A stretch of DNA of 64,000 nt from Desulfomicrobium apsheronum (GTDB taxonomy: Bacteria; Desulfobacterota; Desulfovibrionia; Desulfovibrionales; Desulfomicrobiaceae): the NCBI RefSeq assembly GCF_900114115.1, contig NZ_FORX01000001.1:372001-436000 (forward strand). The letters run 5' to 3'. The position numbers and the translations under genes are program-made. Numbering within the stretch: position 1 is the first letter of the stretch; every line of letters begins with the position of its first letter. Under the pieces are notes generated by a model. It worked only from the letters and a program-made list of their open reading frames with translations. It ran no database searches and had not been told where the DNA came from. Shown here one piece after another: positions 29,431-37,518 of the stretch.

Positions 29431-30069
29431 ATGACTGACACGATTCCTTCATGGGAACGCGTGCGTGGCATGGTGCCGGTGAGTCTCTGCGACTGGCCGG
29501 GCAAAATCACGTGCGTGCTTTTTGCCGGCGGCTGCAATTTGCGCTGCCCGACCTGCCACAACGCATCCCTGGCCTGGAAATGGACCTTGTTGCCCAGCCT
29601 TGACCGGGAAGTTGTTCTGTCCGACCTGCGCCGCCGCAAGCGCTGGCTGGACGGGATCACCCTGTCCGGTGGAGAGCCGACCTGTCTGGCGGATCTGGAC
29701 GGGCTGCTTGCGGATCTTTCCTCGACCGGCCTGCCGGTCAAGCTTGATTCCAACGGCTCCGCGCCGGATGTCCTGGAGCGCGTGCTAGCGGCAGGGCTTG
29801 TCCAGGCCGTGGCCGTTGACGTCAAGGGTCCCTGGTTCATGTATCCGGAGCTGACCGGGCAGGCTCTGGCGGCCGATGCGGCCCGCGACGCGCTGGAGGA
29901 GGTTTTCGGACTGGCCCGTGCGTATCCCGGACGCGTCTATTTTCGCTGCACCAAGGTGCCGAGCCTGACTCCCGAGGATCTGGAGACGACCCAGGCCCAG
30001 ATGCCGCAAGGCCTGCCTTTGCTTTTCCAGGAATTTGTGCATCCCCGAAGCGATGACGATTTTTCCTGA
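29431..30069 (+). CDS. nrdG: anaerobic ribonucleoside-triphosphate reductase activating protein
   Basis: This 212-residue radical SAM protein has the cluster motif C-x3-C-x2-C in GGCNLRCPTCHN (about residue 36) and a GGEPT motif near 84. It installs the glycyl radical on NrdD, which follows 33 bases later. I chose ATG 29431 (MTDTIPSWERV). Its ribosome binding site is weak (GAGCGA), and the frame is open to 29380, so the start is uncertain. Expression should follow the upstream riboswitch. Confidence 0.9.
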   Translation: MTDTIPSWERVRGMVPVSLCDWPGKITCVLFAGGCNLRCPTCHNASLAWKWTLLPSLDREVVLSDLRRRKRWLDGITLSGGEPTCLADLDGLLADLSSTGLPVKLDSNGSAPDVLERVLAAGLVQAVAVDVKGPWFMYPELTGQALAADAARDALEEVFGLARAYPGRVYFRCTKVPSLTPEDLETTQAQMPQGLPLLFQEFVHPRSDDDFS

Positions 30070-30102
30070 TTTTCAATTCGACCGAACTTTATTGGAGTAT
30101 TC

Positions 30103-32163
30103 ATGCCTCAGCAGATTGTGAAACGTGATGGCCGTGTAGAATCCTGGTCCGTGGACCGGATAGCCCAGGCAATTTTGAAATCCCTCAACGCCAGCGGCAT
30201 CAAGGATCCCATCCTGGCCAAACGTCTGGCCGGCAAGGTCGAGTCCAAGCTTGAGTCCGAGGCCATGCCCGAGCAAGAGCTGGTTCAGGACACCGTCGAG
30301 CAGGTGCTCATGGAGTCCAGGCTTTATCAGGTCGCAAGGCGCTATATCGTGTATCGCGAAAAGCGCCGGGCGATTCGCAGCCAGACCGAAACCTTCCTGG
30401 ACGTGACCGAGACCATCGACAGCTACCTGGATAAGTCCGACTGGCGTGTCAGCGAGAACGCCAACATGGCGCATTCCTTTCAGGGCCTGATGCTGCATCT
30501 GTCCGGATCCGTGCAGGCCCGCTATTCCCTGGAGAAATATCCCGAGGAAGTCCGGCAGGCCCACGAGCACGGCTATTTCCACATCCACGATCTTTCTTTT
30601 GGTCTGGCCGGATACTGCGCCGGTTGGTCCCTGCGCGATCTGTTGCTTGAGGGGTTCAATCTTGAAGGACGCTGTTCCTCTGGCCCGCCCAAGCATTTTG
30701 ACGCGGCCCTTGGACAGATGGTCAATTTTCTGGGCACGCTTCAGAACGAGTGGGCCGGCGCACAGGCCTTCAACAACGTGGACACGTATCTGGCTCCACT
30801 GGTCCGTCATGACAGCATGACCTACGAAGAGGTCAAGCAGGCCATGCAGAAGTTCGTGTTCAACCTGAACACGACCTCGCGCTGGGGCGGGCAGAGCCCG
30901 TTCACAAACCTGACCTTCGACCTGGCTCCGCCCGCGCACATCGCCTCTGAGGCAGTCATCATCGGCGGCAAACTTCAGGACAGCACCTACGGCGAGTACG
31001 CAGCCGAGATGGAGATGATCAATCGGGCCTTCCTTGAGGTCATGCTGGTCGGCGATTATCATGGGCGGATTTTTTCCTTCCCCATCCCAACCTACAACAT
31101 CACCCCGGACTTTCCCTGGGAGACCGAGGTTGGCGAGCTGTTGCTGAAGCTCACGGCCAAGTACGGCGTTCCGTATTTCCAGAACTTCATCAACTCCGAC
31201 CTGAAGCCCGAGGACGTCCGTTCCATGTGCTGCCGTCTGCAGATGGACCTGCGCGAGCTGCGCAAGCGTACCGGCGGTCTTTTTGGCGCGGGGGATCTGA
31301 CGGGGTCCATAGGTGTCGTGACGCTCAATCTGCCCAAGTTGGCCTATCTGGCCCAGGGCGAGGAAGATTTTCTGGACCTGGTGGGCGAGTATGCCTCCCT
31401 GGCCAAGGATTCCCTTGAGTTCAAGCGCAAGATGGTCACCGACAACATGGACAAGGGCATGTTCCCCTTTTCCAGCCGCTATCTCAAAAACGGCTTCCGC
31501 AGCCATTTCAGCACCATCGGCATTCTGGGCGGTCACGAAGCCTGTATGAATCTGCTCGGCAAGGGCATCGACACCGAGGCCGGGACACGACTCATGATCC
31601 GCACCCTCGAACATCTGCGGGAGATCACGGTGCGCTTTCAGGAGGAGACGGGCAGCCTCTACAACCTCGAAGCCACTCCGGCGGAAGGGACCAGTTACCG
31701 TTTGGCCAAGATCGACAAGAAGCTTTATGCGGACATCCAGGCCTCCGGAAACGGAGTGCCCTACTATACCAACTCGACCCTGCTTCCTGTTGGGCACACC
31801 ACGGATATCTTTTCTGCCCTGGAGCACCAGAATCGGCTGCAGCCCATGTACACCGGCGGCACCGTTTTCCACAGCTTCCTGGGCGAATCTGTGCCGGACA
31901 CGAAGGCCCTGAAGAGTTTTCTGGTGCGCGCCCTGACCGAGACCAAGATTCCCTACGTGTCCATCACGCCGACCTTTTCGATCTGCAAGGATCACGGCTA
32001 TCTGACAGGAGAGCAGATCACCTGCCCGCATTGCGGCCAGGAAACGGAAGTGTACACCCGCGTGGTGGGCTACTACCGGCCGGTCAAGATGTGGAATCGC
32101 GGGAAACAGGCGGAGTACAAGGATCGAGTGGAATACTCCCAGACCTCCTGCTTCGGGCAATAG
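30103..32163 (+). CDS. nrdD: anaerobic (class III) ribonucleoside-triphosphate reductase
   Basis: This 686-residue protein has an N-terminal ATP-cone domain (PQQIVKRDGRVESWSVDRIA, about 1-95). The ten-stranded barrel core follows. The glycyl-radical loop near the C terminus is RVVGYYRPV, with Gly at about 656. A CPHC motif at about 645 contributes to the C-terminal zinc site. The enzyme makes deoxyribonucleotides without oxygen or B12. It pairs with nrdG and lies under the cobalamin riboswitch. Confidence 0.95.
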   Translation: MPQQIVKRDGRVESWSVDRIAQAILKSLNASGIKDPILAKRLAGKVESKLESEAMPEQELVQDTVEQVLMESRLYQVARRYIVYREKRRAIRSQTETFLDVTETIDSYLDKSDWRVSENANMAHSFQGLMLHLSGSVQARYSLEKYPEEVRQAHEHGYFHIHDLSFGLAGYCAGWSLRDLLLEGFNLEGRCSSGPPKHFDAALGQMVNFLGTLQNEWAGAQAFNNVDTYLAPLVRHDSMTYEEVKQAMQKFVFNLNTTSRWGGQSPFTNLTFDLAPPAHIASEAVIIGGKLQDSTYGEYAAEMEMINRAFLEVMLVGDYHGRIFSFPIPTYNITPDFPWETEVGELLLKLTAKYGVPYFQNFINSDLKPEDVRSMCCRLQMDLRELRKRTGGLFGAGDLTGSIGVVTLNLPKLAYLAQGEEDFLDLVGEYASLAKDSLEFKRKMVTDNMDKGMFPFSSRYLKNGFRSHFSTIGILGGHEACMNLLGKGIDTEAGTRLMIRTLEHLREITVRFQEETGSLYNLEATPAEGTSYRLAKIDKKLYADIQASGNGVPYYTNSTLLPVGHTTDIFSALEHQNRLQPMYTGGTVFHSFLGESVPDTKALKSFLVRALTETKIPYVSITPTFSICKDHGYLTGEQITCPHCGQETEVYTRVVGYYRPVKMWNRGKQAEYKDRVEYSQTSCFGQ

Positions 32164-32183
32164 AGGGGAGAGGTTTCAACGCC

Positions 32184-32221
32184 AAAACGGCCGGACTGCG
32201 ATGCAATCCGGCCGTTTTTTT
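32184..32221 (+). terminator. rho-independent terminator after nrdD
   Basis: AAAACGGCCGGA and TCCGGCCGTTTT form a near-perfect stem around TGCGATGCAA and end in seven T, 20 bases after the nrdD stop. Confidence 0.9.
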
Positions 32222-32244
32222 GTTATTTCAGGGCGTGGGTGGTC

Positions 32245-32391
32245 TTATTTTCCGAGCGCAGATCTGCGCAGCCCGTTCAGAACGCCGAGCGCCGAGCGCA
32301 GCCGGCCAGCCAGGCTCATGATCGCGGTGGAGATGATCGGCTTCGGGCGCTGGATTTTTTGGGAATGCAAAAACAATGTGATTTCACGCAT
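32245..32391 (-). CDS. candidate 48-residue basic small protein
   Basis: This ORF starts at ATG 32391, has GAGG 6 bases upstream on the minus strand, and ends with TAA at 32245-32247. The protein reads MREITLFLHSQKIQRPKP and continues with an Arg/Leu-rich tail. It has no family signature I recognise. It sits in an otherwise gene-free stretch (32222-32551) between the nrdD terminator and a FlgO-like gene. Good ribosome binding site spacing supports it, but its short length makes it uncertain. The rest of the gap is AT-rich and shows no clear element. Confidence 0.4.
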   Translation of the reverse strand: MREITLFLHSQKIQRPKPIISTAIMSLAGRLRSALGVLNGLRRSALGK

Positions 32392-32551
32392 GGCGTACCT
32401 CTGTATTCGGAAATATGGTAAATTTTACGAACTTCGTTTTGAAACGACAGCTAGCTAGGCGCGAAAAGTCTGTTCGTCAAGTGAAATACTGACGATTATA
32501 TTTTTGAGGATTGATTTTTTGGCAGGGCCTGGAGCAGGCCCTGGCGCGGGG

Positions 32552-33307
32552 TCAGGAGGTGGGCAGCAGGGCGGCCTGGGTGGCCGAATCCCATTCAGCA
32601 GTGGCCGGCATGGCCAGGGAGGCGCGGAAGCTTGCCAGGGCGGCCTTGGATCTTCTGCCCCAGATGCCGTCGATTTTGCCTCTGTAGAGTCCCTGGGCGG
32701 CAAGGGCATGCTGTACGCGTTTGGCGTCGGCCTTTGTCTTGAGGTTCAGGAGCACGGTGGGCTGGGCCAAAGCGGCGGGCGTGGGCTCGGCGGTCGCAAG
32801 CAGGCTTCGGACTTCTTCCGACAAACGCAAGCGGCAACTGGCGGTGGCAAGAACGGCGTGATCCGTGGGCTGAACCAGGCGAGCTGAGATGCGCAAGCCT
32901 CCATCGGCCAGCGCATAGGTGCCTGTCAGAATGGTGTGCAGTCCGGCCGTGGCTCCGGCCTGATCGGGTTCCGCTGAAAGGGCCGTCTCGCCCTGTTCCT
33001 TCAGCGAATAGGGCGACGGCATGAACACGCGGGTGTCCGCCAGACGGTATCCATGACGGGTGAGCGCGTTGCCCAGTTCTTCGGCCAGAATCCGGCCCAA
33101 TGGGGAAGTGCTCTTGACGTCATGCAGGTCGGCGAAGGGGGCGGTCATGATCAACCCGGAGCGGTCCAGCCTGACCTGCAGATTGGAGACCAGCCCCGCA
33201 GCCAGGGAGTCACAGAGCATGTCGATGCGCGACGCTCCGCACTGCGCCTGCCCTGAAATGGGAAAGGCACACAGGAGAAGGGCCAGGAAGATTGCTGGGC
33301 GGATCAT
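32552..33307 (-). CDS. FlgO-like protein with C-terminal peptidoglycan-binding domain
   Basis: This 251-residue secreted protein has a signal peptide (MIRPAIFLALLLCAFPISGQAQ). The first domain (about 28-170) has the FlgO-type pattern: SLAAGLVSNLQVRLDRSGLI, then LGRILAEELGNALTRHGYRL, and a late ILTGTYALADGGLRISARLV. The C-terminal domain (about 185-250) matches the PG-binding-1 fold (LYRGKIDGIWGRRSKAALASF). FlgO proteins help build flagellar outer-membrane rings in Vibrio. No flagellar genes are nearby, so the role here is open. Its ATG shares one base with the upstream lipoprotein stop. Confidence 0.78.
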   Translation of the reverse strand: MIRPAIFLALLLCAFPISGQAQCGASRIDMLCDSLAAGLVSNLQVRLDRSGLIMTAPFADLHDVKSTSPLGRILAEELGNALTRHGYRLADTRVFMPSPYSLKEQGETALSAEPDQAGATAGLHTILTGTYALADGGLRISARLVQPTDHAVLATASCRLRLSEEVRSLLATAEPTPAALAQPTVLLNLKTKADAKRVQHALAAQGLYRGKIDGIWGRRSKAALASFRASLAMPATAEWDSATQAALLPTS

Positions 33308-33996
33308 CAGTTCACCAGGGAGTAGCGTTTGAGTTCCACGCCGCCCTGCGGCGTCTGCGGCTGGTAATGGGCCCAGTCGGGGCTGCTGACGTAGAAAATG
33401 CTCGAGTCTCGGTACAGATAGGCTCCCTGATGGACGAGGGCCGAATTGATCTGGACTTCCGAGTCTGGAGTAGGTGCGTCAAAATAACCGCTCTCCTCCC
33501 CGATTTCCGGGACGGGTACGTAGCGCCCGGCACTGTCTTTGACCTGCCTGAAGCCCGGATCCGGAGCACGCCGCAAGCCCTTGGACGTTTTGTCGAGGAC
33601 TCGTCGGTGCGTGACAAGGCCCAGATTGACCTCAAGCACGGCGGCTCCTTCCGGAGCAAAAGATACCGGGACGCCGTAGTCGATGAGATGGGTCAGCAGC
33701 GCTTCCCTGTAGGCCTTGGCGAAAGGCGTCGTGCCAAGAGGCGCGACATACACGCGCACATCCTGCTCGGGAAAGAAGTGCTCAAGGGCCTTGCCGCTGT
33801 TACGCGCGACCTTGTCCGCCAGCAGGTCCCAGTGGGCCATGGCCTGCATCTTGGGCTGGGTGCTGAGCAGGTAGCCGCTTGAAATGGGCGCCTGAGCCGT
33901 GACCAGTTGGGAGGATTGGCCGGAATTGACACTGACCGAAGAGCAGCCGGTCACGAGGCCAAGAGTTATCAGTGTGAGCAGGGCTGCGATGCGCAT
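33307..33996 (-). CDS. outer-membrane lipoprotein of unknown function
   Basis: This 229-residue protein has a lipoprotein signal (MRIAALLTLITLGLVTGCSS) with lipobox LVTGC. Starting at ATG 33996 puts the signal at the N terminus; the frame is open to 34026. The rest is a soluble alpha/beta domain with VRVYVAPLGTTPFAKAY near residue 85. I recognise no family. It overlaps the FlgO-like gene by one base (TGATG), so the two are probably translationally coupled and work together at the cell envelope. Confidence 0.78.
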   Translation of the reverse strand: MRIAALLTLITLGLVTGCSSVSVNSGQSSQLVTAQAPISSGYLLSTQPKMQAMAHWDLLADKVARNSGKALEHFFPEQDVRVYVAPLGTTPFAKAYREALLTHLIDYGVPVSFAPEGAAVLEVNLGLVTHRRVLDKTSKGLRRAPDPGFRQVKDSAGRYVPVPEIGEESGYFDAPTPDSEVQINSALVHQGAYLYRDSSIFYVSSPDWAHYQPQTPQGGVELKRYSLVN

Positions 33997-34134
33997 GGCG
34001 TGGTCCTTGATTTTGGTTCTTTCCATGATCAGATTATCGGCTGCGGCCTGGAAAACTTAAGGCCGTTTGGGGAAATGTTGGCACGCGGCATGCTCTGCAT
34101 TCGGCAGTCGGCATTTTTCTCCGGAGGATCGGCA

Positions 34135-34707
34135 ATGTCCAAGCTCTATGTCCTGCTTTTTTGCGTTTTCATCGGCGGCTGCGTGCAACTGCCCCCCTTT
34201 TACGAGGTGGGTTCGCGTACCAAGACACCGCCGCTCATCCCCTTGTCCTACAAGGCGGGCGATCACCTTCATCGGCAGCTTTCCGGGAGCGGGGTCGCGG
34301 GGTATCCGATGCTTGCGGCATCCTTTGTTGATTCCACCAATGTGGAAAACACCAATGATCTCGGGAGACTCCTCTCGGAGCAGGTTTCGTCCCGGTTGAG
34401 TCAGCTCGGATATTCCGTGACGGAGGTCCAGTTGCGTTCCGACGAGTTGCGGGTGCTGCCCGAAGGCGGAGTGCTCGCGCTCTCCCGGGACGTGTCGCGG
34501 ATCAACACCGATGTGCCTGCCTATTCCGTGCTGGTCGGAACCTATACGATCATCGAACGCCAAATTTACGTCAACGCAAGAGTGTTGCGCACGGGCGACG
34601 GGGTGGCGCTGGCCTCTTCGGATTTCACCCTGCCGTATGTGCGTCCGAAAAAAATCGGCGGTGGCGGAGCCTCGGTCCAGCCTTCCGTCAAAACCAGTCT
34701 CGATTGA
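34135..34707 (+). CDS. FlgO-family lipoprotein
   Basis: This 190-residue protein has a lipoprotein signal (MSKLYVLLFCVFIGGCVQ, lipobox IGGC). The FlgO-like core reads LGRLLSEQVSSRLSQLGYSV and later YSVLVGTYTIIERQIYVNAR. I chose ATG 34135 because GGAGGA precedes it by about 6 bases. It is transcribed away from the other two envelope genes, with a 138-base divergent gap between them. A flagellar function is not supported by the neighbours. Confidence 0.8.
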   Translation: MSKLYVLLFCVFIGGCVQLPPFYEVGSRTKTPPLIPLSYKAGDHLHRQLSGSGVAGYPMLAASFVDSTNVENTNDLGRLLSEQVSSRLSQLGYSVTEVQLRSDELRVLPEGGVLALSRDVSRINTDVPAYSVLVGTYTIIERQIYVNARVLRTGDGVALASSDFTLPYVRPKKIGGGGASVQPSVKTSLD

Positions 34708-34750
34708 AGAATAAGCTGGTCCTTCCTTCTTGTCCTGGTGTCTTGTTTGG

Positions 34751-34770
34751 CATATGGGGAATCCAATATG
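34751..34770. promoter_or_regulatory. palindromic candidate operator upstream of tupA
   Basis: CATATGGGGAATCCAATATG is an imperfect inverted repeat with outer arms CATAT and ATATG and inner GG/CC. It starts 46 bases before tupA. Its half-site layout, two arms around a short centre within about 30 bases (34746-34775), resembles a site for a XerC/D-like dimer. TunR, encoded at 44.7-45.8 kb, is the obvious candidate ligand. Confidence 0.4.
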
Positions 34771-34796
34771 TCGCTTTTCACTTAATAGGAGGAAGT

Positions 34797-35669
34797 ATGA
34801 AGAAATTCTTGGTGTTGTTTGTTTTGTTGATCTTGCCGTGCGTGGGGCTCGCCCAGGACAAGGTGCTGAGCATGTCCACCACGACCAGCACGCAGTCTTC
34901 CGGCCTGCTTGATATTCTGCTTCCGGAGTTCAAAAAGGACACGGGGATCGAGGTCAAGGTCCTGGCCAAGGGGACGGGCGCGGCCATACGGGATGGCGTG
35001 GACGGGAATGTGGACGTGATTTTCGTGCATGATCCGGCCCGCGAGGAAAAATTCGTGGCCGATGGCTTCGGGACCAAGCGTTACTATGTCATGTACAACG
35101 ACTTTTTGATCATCGGCCCCGAGGCGGACCCGGCTGGGGCCAAGAGTGGCGACGCGACCGTGGCCATGAAGAAGATTGCCATGTCGGAAGCAGTGTTCGT
35201 CTCCCGTGGCGATGACAGCGGCACCCACGCCAAGGAACAGGATCTTTGGAAATCCAGTGGCTTGCCCTTGAAGGAAGAGGATACCGTTTTCAAGTCCAAG
35301 ACCAAGGAAGTGACCTTCAAGACCGTCCATCCGGAAGGGATGAAGAACTACATGTCCATAGGTCAGGGCATGGGCAAGACGCTTACCTTCGCCGAGGAGA
35401 AGCAGGGCTATACCATCACGGATCGCGGCACCTACGTTCAGTATAAGTATGGGCGCCCCGAGGGCTTGCAGCTTGTGCCCATAAGTGAAGGTGACAAGAC
35501 CCTCTTCAATCCGTACGGCGTTATTCCGGTCAATCCGGAAAAACACCCTCATGTCCGTTTCGACCTGGCCGACACCTTCGCCAAGTGGCTGGTGTCCGAG
35601 CGCGGCCAGAAGGTCATTGGTGACTACAAACTCCTTGACAAGCAGCTCTTCTTTCCAGACGCAAAGTAG
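34797..35669 (+). CDS. tupA: tungstate ABC transporter substrate-binding protein TupA
   Basis: This 290-residue periplasmic protein has a signal peptide (MKKFLVLFVLLILPCVGLAQ) and the TupA-type oxyanion motif SMSTTTSTQSSGLLD, where TTTS contacts tungstate. VFIVHDP-like FVHDPAREEKF and SRGDDSGTHAKEQ are further family landmarks. TupA binds tungstate with very high affinity and supplies tungsten to formate dehydrogenases and aldehyde oxidoreductases. AGGAGG lies 6 bases before ATG 34797. A terminator follows, which would raise tupA levels above tupBC. Confidence 0.92.
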   Translation: MKKFLVLFVLLILPCVGLAQDKVLSMSTTTSTQSSGLLDILLPEFKKDTGIEVKVLAKGTGAAIRDGVDGNVDVIFVHDPAREEKFVADGFGTKRYYVMYNDFLIIGPEADPAGAKSGDATVAMKKIAMSEAVFVSRGDDSGTHAKEQDLWKSSGLPLKEEDTVFKSKTKEVTFKTVHPEGMKNYMSIGQGMGKTLTFAEEKQGYTITDRGTYVQYKYGRPEGLQLVPISEGDKTLFNPYGVIPVNPEKHPHVRFDLADTFAKWLVSERGQKVIGDYKLLDKQLFFPDAK

Positions 35670-35744
35670 CTTCTAGCGGATGTGAAGAGTCGACCCCGGA
35701 CCGTTTTTTTGAGTCTTGGGGGTGCTCAACGTGAGGTTTGAGAC

Positions 35745-35773
35745 GGCCCGCTCCGGTAGCGGGCCTTTTTTTT
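35745..35773 (+). terminator. terminator between tupA and tupB
   Basis: GGCCCGCT and AGCGGGCC form a perfect 8-bp stem around CCGGT and are followed by eight T. Partial readthrough would explain how tupBC are still expressed. Confidence 0.85.
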
Positions 35774-35800
35774 ACAACGCCTTCTTGATTCGGGGGCTGC

Positions 35801-36493
35801 ATGTTTTTTCTGGACAGTTTTTGGGCCGCGCTCAGGCTGCTGCTCGAGTTCGATGCTGAACTCCTGCATATCGTCGGCGTGTCCCTGAACGTGAGCTTCT
35901 GGTCCACGGCGGCCGCGTGCATTCTTGGCGTACCTGCGGGGTTTCTGATCGGAGTCGGGCGTTTTCGCGCCAAGCAGGCCGTCATCACCTTTTTCAATAC
36001 CATGCTGGCCCTGCCCACCGTGGTCATTGGCCTGCTGGTCTATTCCCTGCTTTCGCGGCGCGGCGTTTTGGGCTCCCTTGGTTGGCTGTACACGCAAAAG
36101 GCCATGATCTTCGGTCAGATCATCCTCATCACTCCCATTGTCATTGCCTTCACCATTGCCGCCGTGGGCCGCATCGACGATCGCTATCGCCGTACGGCCC
36201 TGACGCTGGGCGCTTCACCCTGGCAGGTCGCGCTGGTGATTCTGCGTGAGGCGCGTTTCAGCATCATGGCCGCCATTGTGGCCGCCTTTGGCCGGGTCAT
36301 TTCGGAGATAGGCATCTCCATGATGCTCGGCGGCAACGCCAAGGGTTTCACTCGGACCATGACCACGGCCATGGCCCTGGAATACGACAAGGGCGAGTTC
36401 GTCCTCGCTCTGGGGCTGGGCATTGTGCTGCTGGCCATCAGCCTGGCCGTGAACGTACTGCTGGGCTACGCACAGGGGAGGACGCAGCGATGA
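35801..36493 (+). CDS. tupB: tungstate ABC transporter permease TupB
   Basis: This 230-residue permease has about five predicted transmembrane helices. The cytoplasmic EAA-type loop is ALTLGASPWQVALVILREAR, which couples to the ATPase. Its length and motif fit TupB. It lies 27 bases after the terminator and overlaps tupC by 4 bases (ATGA). Confidence 0.92.
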   Translation: MFFLDSFWAALRLLLEFDAELLHIVGVSLNVSFWSTAAACILGVPAGFLIGVGRFRAKQAVITFFNTMLALPTVVIGLLVYSLLSRRGVLGSLGWLYTQKAMIFGQIILITPIVIAFTIAAVGRIDDRYRRTALTLGASPWQVALVILREARFSIMAAIVAAFGRVISEIGISMMLGGNAKGFTRTMTTAMALEYDKGEFVLALGLGIVLLAISLAVNVLLGYAQGRTQR

Positions 36494-37518
36494 GTCTTTT
36501 CGAACTGCACGACGTGCGCGTTGTCTACGACGGCCGGGTGGTACTCGATCTGCCGCGACTGAGCATCAAGGAGGGCGAAGCCTATTCTCTGCAAGGGCCC
36601 AACGGTGCCGGAAAGTCGACCCTGCTCGGCATCCTTTCCTTCTTGAATGCTCCGCATCAGGGGCAGATCCGTTTCGAGGGCAAGTCCGTGGTCTGGAAAG
36701 AACCCGCGCTCCGCTCCCTGCGCCGCAATGTCGGGCTGGTCGAGCAGCATCCGGTCATGTTCAGCCGAAGCGTACGCGAAAATGTGGGATACGGGCTGGC
36801 CATCCGGGGAGTGGAGAAGGACCGCCGCGAACATCTGGTCAACGAGGCACTGGACCTTGTTGGTCTCGCCCATCTGGCCGATAGCCATGCGCCGCGCCTT
36901 TCCGGAGGAGAAACGCAGCGCGTGGCCATTGCCCGCTCCCTGGCCAGCCGTCCCAAGGTTCTGCTTCTGGATGAGCCCACGGCCAGCGTTGACACCCAGA
37001 ACCGAGTCATCATCGAGCAGATCGTGGCTGATCTGCGCGACCGGGGCGACACCACCATCGTGCTTTGCACTCACAATCGCTCTCAGGCTGCGGCGCTGTG
37101 CCCCGAGGTCATTTATCTGGAGGACGGCCGCCTTGCCGCCCGTCCCCTGAGCAACTCCTACGCCGGACAGTTCGCGGATGAAAACGGCCAGACCTGGTGT
37201 CGAATCGCTGCGGGCTTTCGCGTGCCGGTTCCACGGTGTGGACCGGGGCGGGGTCGGGTGGTCATTGAACCGGGCGCGGTGCGTCTTGGAGTGGCCAGGG
37301 AGCCCGGGCCGAATCAGGGGATATTGACCCGGATCCGGCTTGAAGGCGACATGGTCAGCCTGAGCGTTGATTTGGGCCGGCCGCTGCATGTGCAGATGGC
37401 GTTGAAGGAATTTTGGGGGGCAGGTCTTGAGATCGGGGCCTTGGTGCGTGTCGACATACCGTCTTCTGCCGTGGAGTGTTTTTTGGACTGCCCGGGCCGG
37501 ATGCCCGAGACCGCATGA
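36490..37518 (+). CDS. tupC: tungstate ABC transporter ATPase TupC with C-terminal TOBE-like domain
   Basis: This 342-residue protein has an ATPase domain with Walker A GPNGAGKST, signature LSGGETQR, Walker B VLLLDEPTAS and switch CTHNRSQA. The last 110 residues look like a TOBE/Mop-type oxyanion-binding domain (GRVVIEPGAVRLG), as in ModC. It powers tungstate import and may sense the cargo. It overlaps tupB and the next gene by ATGA. Confidence 0.92.
   Translation: MSLFELHDVRVVYDGRVVLDLPRLSIKEGEAYSLQGPNGAGKSTLLGILSFLNAPHQGQIRFEGKSVVWKEPALRSLRRNVGLVEQHPVMFSRSVRENVGYGLAIRGVEKDRREHLVNEALDLVGLAHLADSHAPRLSGGETQRVAIARSLASRPKVLLLDEPTASVDTQNRVIIEQIVADLRDRGDTTIVLCTHNRSQAAALCPEVIYLEDGRLAARPLSNSYAGQFADENGQTWCRIAAGFRVPVPRCGPGRGRVVIEPGAVRLGVAREPGPNQGILTRIRLEGDMVSLSVDLGRPLHVQMALKEFWGAGLEIGALVRVDIPSSAVECFLDCPGRMPETA

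Noticed and set aside
34797-37518. A molybdate ModABC transporter
   Set aside because: The TTTS motif of the binding protein and the layout of separate A, B and C proteins fit TupABC better.
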